Origin: Chloroflexota bacterium | GTDB taxonomy: Bacteria; Chloroflexota; Dormibacteria; Aeolococcales; Aeolococcaceae | Assembly (NCBI GenBank): GCA_028287605.1 | Contig: JAQBPI010000059.1 | Coordinates: 1-12,029 of the forward strand | DNA: 12,029 nucleotides | Direction: 5' to 3' | Shown here: positions 1 to 5,889 of the stretch, piece after piece | Numbering within the stretch: position 1 is the first letter of the stretch | How the letters are laid out: each line of letters begins with the position of its first letter | Made by a program: the position numbers and the translations under genes | Notes under the pieces: generated by a model | Seen by the model: the letters and a program-made list of their open reading frames with translations, nothing else | Told to the model about the DNA's origin: nothing | The model's database searches: none

Positions 1-362
1 ATCCGCTCGAAGTCGTCATCGTAATGAAGGACGATCAGCGACCCTCTCTCGGCGACCGCCGCGATGATGAGGTCGGGCAATGCGACCCGGTGGCGCCCGC
101 GCAGCGCAAGGGTCCCCATGACCTCGACCGCACGATCGAAGTCGGCCTGGAGGAACGGAACTCGGTGGAATCCTGTCCGCTCTTCCAGGAGCGCTCGAAA
201 GTCGTCGCCACTCCGCGCGCTGTACAGAAGCTCCAGGTCGATCAGCGAGCAGGTGGCAATTCGCCCGTCCAGGAGCAGTGGCTCGAGCACCGCCGCCACC
301 TCTCGGACTGCTCCTCGCGCGAGTGCGCTCTTGTCAGCGAGATGTATGGGTCTCAGCGCCAC
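1..362 (-). CDS. vapC: VapC-type PIN-domain toxin (partial, C-terminus beyond window)
   Basis: Probable ribonuclease toxin of a type II toxin-antitoxin pair; PIN-domain toxins cut RNA (often tRNA or rRNA) using Mg2+ held by clustered acidic residues. The 120 complete codons in the window show that set: Asp10 in LADKSALAR near the N-terminus, Glu44 in SLIDLELLYSAR, Asp97 in ALPDLIIAA and Asp115 in LHYDDDFE. The LADKSALAR opening and HYDDDFE ending are typical of actinobacterial VapC proteins. The chosen start is GTG at 362-360, which gives a normal N-terminus directly before the first PIN strand and overlaps the last 10 bases of the antitoxin gene, so the two are probably translationally coupled. 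No strong Shine-Dalgarno sequence is visible inside the antitoxin end. Only a few C-terminal residues should be missing, since the family is usually about 125-135 residues. The cellular target is unknown. Confidence 0.88.
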   Translation of the reverse strand, partial: MALRPIHLADKSALARGAVREVAAVLEPLLLDGRIATCSLIDLELLYSARSGDDFRALLEERTGFHRVPFLQADFDRAVEVMGTLALRGRHRVALPDLIIAAVAERGSLIVLHYDDDFER

Positions 363-559
363 GCGCCAGCCATGACGTCTGGCTGGTCGAGGTCGAGGCC
401 CCTCATGGTGCGAAGGCGCTCGGTGAACCGCCGTCGAGCCTCGGCGGCGATCACCTCGTGAAGGGCTCCGTCCACGGTCGCCTTCAGCCCGTCGGTCCCC
501 AGCACCTCAGCAGCCCGGCGGACCAACTCGTCATCGATCGCCAGGGTAGTCTTCCGCAT
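353..559 (-). CDS. vapB: VapB-type antitoxin, 68 aa
   Basis: Small antitoxin expected to bind and neutralise the adjacent VapC and to autoregulate the pair. The protein opens with MRKTTLAIDDELVRRAAEVL, a ribbon-helix-helix start (short beta strand TTLAID followed by two helices) typical of the VapB group paired with PIN toxins. It continues with GTDGLKATVDGALHEV and a basic helix rich in Arg (EARRRFTERLR); the C-terminal tail RGLDLDQPDVMAGAWR would be the toxin-binding part. The start is ATG at 559-557; another ATG at 577 in the same frame would add MRYTDV but fits the family less well. No convincing ribosome-binding site is seen at either start, so a leaderless or near-leaderless message is possible. 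The gene overlaps vapC by 10 bases, the usual antitoxin-first order. Confidence 0.87.
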   Translation of the reverse strand: MRKTTLAIDDELVRRAAEVLGTDGLKATVDGALHEVIAAEARRRFTERLRTMRGLDLDQPDVMAGAWR

Positions 560-1009
560 GACGTCAGTGTATCTCATGTCTGGATAAGTGGATAGCTTAG
601 ATGGCACGCGTTGGATATCCACCGGGGCGCGGGCCCCGCTGCACCGGGCGCCAGCCCCCCGCTGGAGCCCGCTGCTCGAGGGGACGGACAGAAGCGCCAA
701 GACGTGGCGGAGGAGGTCGGCCCCGGGTTGGTGCAGGCGCTGCGTCGGGAGGCCCAGCGTCCGTGCGGGTCGCCTGACGACCTACCGCCGGGCCTACCGA
801 GGCTTCGTTCGGCCCTGACCGCGAGCCCTCGACTCCCCCCAGCTGTCGTAGTCGACCGTCACCGTGTCTTCGCTCATCTCGCTGGGCGCCCCTACTCTCC
901 CCTCGATCTCGACACCGGCGGTCTCGACGCCCGCGGCCGATGACGTCCTGGCCGACCTCCTCGGTCTCGCCCAGGACGCAACGCTCGTGGGTCACAACGT
1001 GATAGACGC
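560..1009. other. Intergenic stretch without an intact gene
   Basis: About 450 bases between the vapBC start and the hairpin behind the secreted hydrolase. Open frames exist here on both strands, but their translations are Arg/Gly/Pro-rich with no recognisable domain, so I treat them as chance frames of high-GC DNA. The part next to vapB (about 578-620) is more AT-rich, with repeated TATCC-like units on the minus strand (GATATCC, CTATCC, TTATCC). It probably holds the vapBC promoter and operator, but no clear -35/-10 pair can be named. A GC-rich hairpin (CGGGGC at 623-628, GCCCCG at 633-638, 4-base loop) follows, of unknown role. The right end holds the possible exonuclease remnant listed separately. 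Confidence 0.5.
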
Positions 1010-1022
1010 GGCGCTCCCCCAG
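902..1022 (+). pseudogene. Possible remnant of a DnaQ/DEDDh-type 3'-5' exonuclease
   Basis: Two neighbouring pieces in different plus-strand frames resemble consecutive motifs of DEDDh exonucleases (DNA polymerase III epsilon-like). In the frame starting at 902 the reading LDLDTGGLDARG resembles the Exo I motif (typically LDxETTGLDPR), with Asp in place of the catalytic Glu. A stop follows immediately. In the frame starting at 939 the reading VLADLLGLAQDATLVGHNVI followed by DAALPQM resembles the Exo II region, which usually ends LVGHN..FD..L. About 40-50 residues normally lie between these motifs and are absent, and the frame changes, so if the match is real the gene is dead by deletion plus frameshift. 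It also overlaps the hairpin behind the hydrolase gene. The match rests on two short motifs judged by eye and could be chance. Confidence 0.27.
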
Positions 1023-1035
1023 ATGGGAGGGCGCC
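1010..1035 (-). terminator. Hairpin terminator behind the secreted hydrolase
   Basis: Arms 1010-1020 and 1025-1035 pair over 11 positions with one mismatch and one G-U wobble, around a 4-base loop. The structure begins about 23 bases after the hydrolase stop codon (1061-1059, minus strand). No run of U follows, as is common for high-GC organisms. The hairpin could also act for transcripts entering from the plus strand. Confidence 0.5.
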
Positions 1036-1058
1036 GGCCATCATGTTTGCTGGATGGA

Positions 1059-2105
1059 TCAGGGGTGGTGGGCCTTCAGCCAGTGGTTCACAAGGGTGAC
1101 GACCTGGAGGTGATGAGACTCGAACAAGGGGTAGTGGGACGCCTGCGGGATCATCTCCAGCGTGACGCTCGGGCTGCCGGTCAGATGTGCCGCCTCCTGC
1201 TTGCCGGCAGGTGGCGGGAACACCACGTCGCTGTCGCCGAAGAGAATCAGCACCGGCGCGTCGATCTGGGGCTCGCCGGCCTGGTCAGCCTGGATGCCCG
1301 CCGGGATCGACAGGATCTCGCCGCAGGGATCGGGATGCATCGGCGGCACGGCCTTCCTCACCTCCGCGGTGGCGCTGTGGAAATAGAACTCTTCGCGGTC
1401 GTTGAGGGCGAATGCGGCATAGCCAGGCGTGCCGGGATCGCCCCCCTGCATGCACCGCTTGACCGTGTCGCTGTACACCCGCGCAGTGAACGGGCCAGCG
1501 ACGAAGTCGCCCCAGGCGAAGTTGATCACACCGTCCACGTCATGGAACGTATAGTCCTCGATCATCGAGGCCATCCCACCAACCGAGGCTCCACCGACGA
1601 AGACGTGGGAGAAGGCCGGAGGCTTGCCCGACTCCGCCTGGTAATGCCCGCTGCGGAGGTCCTGCACGATCTGGTGGGCCACGTCGGCCGCTGAGCCGAA
1701 GCACATGTCCATGCCAGGTGGCCTGTCGCTGCTGTCGAAGCCGAGCCGGTCGATGATCACCGAAACATTGCCGAGGGCCGCTTCCTGTGTGGCGTAGTCG
1801 TAGCCCGAGAGCCCCTTGAAATTCCAGTAGTACTCGCCGAAGGTCACTGCGTGCAGGTACAGCGTCGCCGTGTCGGGGTTCTCCAACGCGGCCTTCGGCG
1901 CCACGATGTGCCCGCGAACAGCGTAGTTCTTGCCGTCTGCGTTGCACCGCACCGAGGTGTTGTTGCTATTCACGACCTGGAAGGAGACCGGCAGCTCGAC
2001 GATCGAGGCGGCGGTGTCAGCACGGGCGGTCGGGGCGGCGGGTGACGCCGCAAGAGCGCCCGCGGTGATCACGAATATAGGAATAAGCAGTACTCTTGGT
2101 CGCAT
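1059..2105 (-). CDS. Secreted alpha/beta hydrolase, 348 aa
   Basis: Extracellular serine hydrolase of unknown substrate, probably an esterase/lipase-like enzyme. The N-terminus has a signal peptide: MRPR, a hydrophobic stretch (about residues 5-24) and a cleavage motif TARA/DT after residue 29. The nucleophile is Ser174 in GGASVGGM; Asp293 in LFGDSDVVFP and His324 in PQASHYPLF complete a Ser-Asp-His triad in the expected order. LHAVTFGEYYWNF (about 84-96) lies where the oxyanion-hole loop normally sits, without the usual HGxP signature. Four cysteines (54, 135, 218, 261) could form two disulfides, consistent with export. Two ATG starts lie 6 bases apart (2111 and 2105). A GGAG at 2117-2114 is 8 bases from the second but only 2 from the first, so 2105 is preferred. 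The gene lies 174 bases after the LAL regulator on the same strand, with a hairpin between, so it is probably transcribed separately. Confidence 0.85.
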   Translation of the reverse strand: MRPRVLLIPIFVITAGALAASPAAPTARADTAASIVELPVSFQVVNSNNTSVRCNADGKNYAVRGHIVAPKAALENPDTATLYLHAVTFGEYYWNFKGLSGYDYATQEAALGNVSVIIDRLGFDSSDRPPGMDMCFGSAADVAHQIVQDLRSGHYQAESGKPPAFSHVFVGGASVGGMASMIEDYTFHDVDGVINFAWGDFVAGPFTARVYSDTVKRCMQGGDPGTPGYAAFALNDREEFYFHSATAEVRKAVPPMHPDPCGEILSIPAGIQADQAGEPQIDAPVLILFGDSDVVFPPPAGKQEAAHLTGSPSVTLEMIPQASHYPLFESHHLQVVTLVNHWLKAHHP

Positions 2106-2113
2106 GGTCATCG

Positions 2114-2117
2114 CTCC
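2114..2117 (-). promoter_or_regulatory. Shine-Dalgarno GGAG that decides the hydrolase start
   Basis: GGAG on the minus strand, 8 bases before ATG 2105 and only 2 bases before ATG 2111. The spacing favours the inner start, giving the protein MRPRVLL. Confidence 0.55.
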
Positions 2118-2247
2118 AACGTGATCGACCGTCGAGGCGGGACGGTCCGCGACGCGGTTTCACCACGACACTACGAAGAACCCCGGGGCCCGGCATCGGG
2201 AGAACGGCGCATATCTCCGGAGGTCGATCGGGTGACCCGCAGTCGCG

Positions 2248-2269
2248 GCATGGAGCATTCGCTCCATGC
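2248..2269 (-). terminator. Perfect 9-bp hairpin behind the first LAL regulator
   Basis: GCATGGAGC (2248-2256) and GCTCCATGC (2261-2269) form a perfect 9-bp stem with a 4-base loop. It starts 10 bases after the regulator's stop codon (2282-2280, minus strand). No U-tract follows. Position and strength make it the likely transcription end of the regulator gene; it also separates it from the downstream secreted hydrolase. Confidence 0.55.
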
Positions 2270-2279
2270 TATCGGCGTC

Positions 2280-5276
2280 TCAGACGATCCCCTGCCGGTG
2301 TGCGAAGGAGGTCGCGGCCGCCCGAGAGCCCACGCCCAGCTTGCCGAAAATGTTGCTGAGGTGGCGGTTGATGGTCCGCTCGCTGAGGTGGAGGTCGGCG
2401 GCGATCGTCCGGTTCGTGCTGCCAGTCGTCACCAAGCGCAGCACCTCGGCCTCCCGCTCGGTCAGCCCGCCAGGCAACGGCGTGACCACGCGCCTCGCCC
2501 CGACGCGAACGCGCTCGTGGGGAGCCAGTCTTCGCAGCAGGTCGAGGGCCATCCGCTCGTGCCGCGGCATTCCGATAGCGTGGTAGCCCGCGACGGCCTC
2601 CACAAGCAGGGCGTGCGCGCGCTCGCTGTGTGTGCGGGACCTACGCCCGAGCAGGAAACGCGCGTAGTGGTAGCGAGTGCGGGGCCGTTCCATGAGATGG
2701 GGGAGCTGCTCGGCCTGCCGCAGCGCCGTCTCGAAGTGCTCCTCCGCCTGCTCATCCAGCCCTGCGGCTGCGGCGGCGATCGCGGCCGCGGTTTCAATGA
2801 GCGCGCCGTCGTACTGGCGCATCAGGGTGCCGGTTCTCAGCGCCTCGATCACCAGCGGATACAGCGCCCGCGCGCGGTCGGCGTCGCCGAGAACGGCAAC
2901 GCCCTCGGCGGCGAGGATGGCGAGGCTCCACTGTCCGAGCAGGTTCGGGCGGCCAGGTCGCGGAAGCGTCTCGCTCACCTGGTCGAGGAGCGCGACAGCC
3001 GCGGCGCGCTCGCCGGTCAGCGCCAGGTGCGCGATGATGAAGCCGTGGTGCACCCCGAACCAGAAGCCAGGAACTGCCAGCCGGGCCCCCTCATCGAGTT
3101 GGCGACGCGCAGCAGGCCAGTCACCGCGCCACTGCGTCAGGATCCCGGCCACGGTGTTGGCGTACGCCAGCCAGCCCGGATTCGCCATGTCACGTGCCGC
3201 GACTGACTGCGCGCGCGAGATCTCATCGAGCATCCCGAGGTCGCCGAAGCGCGCCGCATCCCGGCAGAACCCGCTGTGGTGCAGTGTCGCGGCGGCCGCC
3301 GAATGGCCATGCCGTTCAGCCAGAGGTTCCAGCTCGGCTTGAATCGCGTCGGACTCGACGAACCGGCCACGGAAGACGTGCGCGACATCGAGGAAGGCGA
3401 GTGCGGCGCACAGGTTCCACCATGCCCCTGTGCTCCTCAGCAGCTCCACGGAGCGCCGCCCTGCCTCGGCGGTGCTTCCCAGCTCCATGTAGTAGTACCG
3501 GGAAGCCGCCTGCGCCAGGCAGACCTCGCCCAGGAGCCCAGCTTCGCCCGCGGCCTGCGCCAGCGACATTGCCTCCTCTGCATCGGCGGACGCTGCCTCG
3601 AACTCCCCCTGGAGAGCGAGGCCGAGGCAACGCGCGGCGAGCGCCCGTCCGCGGTCCCCGCCGGCGCATTCTCCGATCACGGCCAACGACCGCTCGGCGA
3701 TGGTCACCATCTCGGCATGGCGATGGGCGAAGAGCAGCTGCCAGGTGAAGTCCCAGCACACCCTGGCGACAGGTTCGGCGTCGCCGAGCTCCTCGAGGGT
3801 GGCGAGCGCTTTGTCCCAGCCCTCGACCGCCTCCTCCCAGCGGCACAGGCTGCGCAGCGCCAGGGCGACGTCGAGGAGGAGGTCGGCCCGTTCGCGGGCC
3901 GATTGGTCAGGCAACATCGCCAGGGCTGTCCGCGAGAGCCGCAGCGCATCCTCGAAGGCCCCGGCCTGCTGCGCGCGCCTGCCGGCGATGGTCAGCATGC
4001 ACGCCGTCCTCTTCGGGTCGGCGACTGTCCCCGCCCGCAGCAGGTGGTCGGCGACGTCGGCGGCGCGCAGCTCCAGCTCGGCGGCATGACAGCCCTGCTC
4101 GAGTGCGTCCGCTACCCGCAGGTGGTACCGCTGGCGGCGCGGCGCGGAGATCCCGACCAGCAGAGTCTGCCGCACCAGTTCGTGGGCGAAGCGAAAGCGA
4201 GCCTCCCCGCGCGACGGCTCGGCGACGATGAGCCGCGCCCGCTCGGCCTCCTCGATGGCGTCGAGGAGCGTCTCCTGATCGACGTCGCCGACCGCCTCCA
4301 GCAGCCCGTATCCGAAACGCCTGCCGATGACGGCGGCAAGGGTCAGCATCCGCCGCGCCGGTTCGGTGAGCCGGTCGAGCCGCTGACCGGTGACCAGGAG
4401 CACGTTGGCCGGCACGTCGAACTCGTCAATCCGTACATCGGCGGAGATGGCGCCGCGTTCGTCGAGCAACCCGCCCGACTCGACGAGGTGGTGGAAGACC
4501 TCCTCCACGAAGAAAGCGTTACCGTCGGTCTCTGCGTGCACCGCCTCGGTGACCGCCGCCGGCGCCGGATGGCCGCTGAGGCCGCACAGCATCATCCCCA
4601 CCTCTGAGGGTGAGAGTCGCGGCACCCTGAGTTGATGTGCCTGGCGTCGGCGGACCAGAGTGGTCAGCGCGTCGGCAAGTAGCGAGGTGACATCGGCGGG
4701 CGGGTCCCGGAAGGTGCCAACAATGAGGGCAGAGATGGATGGCAGCGATTCCGCCAGGTGCTCAAGGAGGAGGAGGGTGGCCTCGTCCGCACAGTGCAGG
4801 TCTTCGAGGATGAACAGCTGAGGCCGCAGCCGGCTGACCCGGGCCACGTGGTCGCGAATGCCATTGAAGAGATGGCGCCGCAGCTGGTCGGTGGGCATCT
4901 CGCGCGGCTGCGGCATGTCTGGGAACACGCGCCGCAGCTCGGGTACGACGCGAGCCAGCTCCGGGGCGGCGTCCCCGAGCGCCTCGCGGAGCGGCCCTGG
5001 GGAGCTCTCGCGCGCTGCCGTCTCGATGATCTCGATCCAGGGCATGTACGGCAGGTTGCCCTGCGGGTAGCAGTGCCCCGTGAGGACGCGGAATCCCCAT
5101 GCCTCGGCCGACGCGGCGACCTCCCGGCAGAGGCGGGACTTGCCGACCCCTGGTTCACCGCTGAGCAGCGCCAGCCCACCATGGCCCGCCGAGGTCCGGT
5201 CGACAAGGCGCAACAGCTCGCGGATTTCGGCTTCACGGCCGACAAAGGGCGTGAGCACCTCGACGATCGATTGCAA
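2280..5276 (-). CDS. LAL-type LuxR-family transcriptional regulator with AAA ATPase domain, 998 aa
   Basis: Large ATP-binding regulator of the LAL/MalT-like class: an N-terminal ATPase, a long helical middle, and a C-terminal DNA-binding domain. After VGREAEI (12-18), Walker A is GEPGVGKS (40-47) and Walker B is LFILED followed by LHCAD (154-164), within an AAA_16/ORC-like domain to about residue 300. Residues about 370-900 are Ala/Leu/Glu-rich helices with TPR-like texture, expected to sense a ligand or partner. The last 62 residues (937-998), from [13 protein letters not shown] through [15 protein letters not shown], form a LuxR/GerE helix-turn-helix. The start is TTG at 5276, the furthest possible, with AAGG 5 bases upstream; a GTG at 5258 would remove only six residues and cannot be excluded. 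The signal and target genes are unknown; the downstream secreted hydrolase is one candidate target by proximity. Confidence 0.9.
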   Translation of the reverse strand: MQSIVEVLTPFVGREAEIRELLRLVDRTSAGHGGLALLSGEPGVGKSRLCREVAASAEAWGFRVLTGHCYPQGNLPYMPWIEIIETAARESSPGPLREALGDAAPELARVVPELRRVFPDMPQPREMPTDQLRRHLFNGIRDHVARVSRLRPQLFILEDLHCADEATLLLLEHLAESLPSISALIVGTFRDPPADVTSLLADALTTLVRRRQAHQLRVPRLSPSEVGMMLCGLSGHPAPAAVTEAVHAETDGNAFFVEEVFHHLVESGGLLDERGAISADVRIDEFDVPANVLLVTGQRLDRLTEPARRMLTLAAVIGRRFGYGLLEAVGDVDQETLLDAIEEAERARLIVAEPSRGEARFRFAHELVRQTLLVGISAPRRQRYHLRVADALEQGCHAAELELRAADVADHLLRAGTVADPKRTACMLTIAGRRAQQAGAFEDALRLSRTALAMLPDQSARERADLLLDVALALRSLCRWEEAVEGWDKALATLEELGDAEPVARVCWDFTWQLLFAHRHAEMVTIAERSLAVIGECAGGDRGRALAARCLGLALQGEFEAASADAEEAMSLAQAAGEAGLLGEVCLAQAASRYYYMELGSTAEAGRRSVELLRSTGAWWNLCAALAFLDVAHVFRGRFVESDAIQAELEPLAERHGHSAAAATLHHSGFCRDAARFGDLGMLDEISRAQSVAARDMANPGWLAYANTVAGILTQWRGDWPAARRQLDEGARLAVPGFWFGVHHGFIIAHLALTGERAAAVALLDQVSETLPRPGRPNLLGQWSLAILAAEGVAVLGDADRARALYPLVIEALRTGTLMRQYDGALIETAAAIAAAAAGLDEQAEEHFETALRQAEQLPHLMERPRTRYHYARFLLGRRSRTHSERAHALLVEAVAGYHAIGMPRHERMALDLLRRLAPHERVRVGARRVVTPLPGGLTEREAEVLRLVTTGSTNRTIAADLHLSERTINRHLSNIFGKLGVGSRAAATSFAHRQGIV

Positions 5277-5560
5277 TGACGCCTTTACTGCCGGGCCGCC
5301 CTGCCTGGGAGGGGCACATCGTCAGCGGCCCGCATCGCCTCCACACCCCGACATCGTAGTCGTCACCGGGCGCCTGCGCCAGAGGGGGTGTGGGGCTTTG
5401 TCGACAGGTCGATGCCGTGAACGAGCACAAGACTGTTACCACTTTCGGTCAGGATCTGTCACTGACTTCACCAGGCTTCGCCAACGCGTCTCATGGCGTA
5501 ACCGCGCCGAATGGGGCGAGGCGATCTGGACCTGGTGACCGCCGACCGACCTTGCTCGGA
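5277..5560. other. Intergenic region upstream of the first LAL regulator
   Basis: No protein-coding gene is recognised here. On the minus strand, TACGAT at 5358-5353 fits an actinobacterial -10 element and would give an untranslated leader of about 70 bases to the TTG start at 5276. No good -35 partner is visible, so this is only a weak candidate promoter. The part around 5400-5480 is less GC-rich than its surroundings and includes GTCAGTGAC on the minus strand (two 4-base half-sites around a central base). I see no tRNA, repeat array or insertion sequence ends. Confidence 0.35.
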
Positions 5561-5761
5561 TCAGCCGAGCCAGCCCGGCCGGACCAGCCCGGACTCATAG
5601 GCGAGGACGACGAGCTGTGCCCGATCTCGCGCATACAGCTTGCCCATCGCTCGGCTGACATGCGTCTTCGCGGTCGCCACGCTCACGAACAGGCGCTGCC
5701 CGATCTCCTCGTTCGGGTGGATAAGCTCTCCGTCGAGGCGATCGCCACGGACGAGGAGAGG
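5561..5761 (-). pseudogene. C-terminal fragment of a NarL/FixJ-type response regulator
   Basis: The minus-strand frame ending at the stop at 5563-5561 reads, over its last 50 residues, NEEIGQRLFVSVATAKTHVS then RAMGKLYARDRAQLVVLAYE and SGLVRPG. This is the helix-turn-helix and closing helix of actinobacterial two-component response regulators; SGLVRPG is a typical end of that family. Just upstream, PLLVRGDRLDGELIHP stands where LTxREREVLxLVARGLS should be, so the first helix of the domain is damaged or altered. The receiver domain, with its phospho-acceptor Asp, is missing: further upstream the frame soon enters antisense of the second LAL gene. The stretch HVLLDDVAAG (about 5800) might be a last trace of the receiver end. 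A few in-frame GTG codons exist, so a short HTH-only peptide cannot be excluded, but a decayed gene is more likely. Confidence 0.62.
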
Positions 5762-5861
5762 TTTCTCGACCGGTCGCGGACCAGCGGCCACGTCATCGAG
5801 GAGCACGTGACATCTGCGTGAGTTGGGCGGCTGGTCCAGCTTGATCGTCCGGCGAATGCAT

Positions 5862-5882
5862 GCGACCCACGGACCGGGTCGC
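5862..5882 (-). terminator. Hairpin terminator behind the second LAL regulator
   Basis: GCGACCC (5862-5868) and GGGTCGC (5876-5882) form a perfect 7-bp stem around a 7-base loop. It starts 7 bases after the regulator's stop codon (5892-5890, minus strand). No U-tract is present. Placement right after the gene supports a terminator role and separates the gene from the response-regulator fragment. Confidence 0.5.
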
Positions 5883-5889
5883 GCCCGCC

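Noticed and set aside
623..638. GC-rich hairpin upstream of vapB as a terminator
   Set aside because: The stem is only 6 bp, no gene ends nearby on either strand, and no U-tract follows, so no role can be assigned.
597..995. 132-codon minus-strand frame and overlapping plus-strand frames in the gene-poor stretch
   Set aside because: Translations are low-complexity (Arg, Gly, Pro) with no recognisable start signals or motifs, apart from the short exonuclease-like pieces listed separately.
2121..4607. Plus-strand open frames of 361 and 443 codons opposite the first LAL gene
   Set aside because: Composition is Arg/Gly/Pro/Ala-rich with no motif, and they mirror the codon structure of the real gene on the other strand.
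5390..5821. 143-codon plus-strand frame between the two LAL genes
   Set aside because: It lies opposite the response-regulator fragment, whose HTH sequence is convincing, and has no motif or ribosome-binding site of its own.
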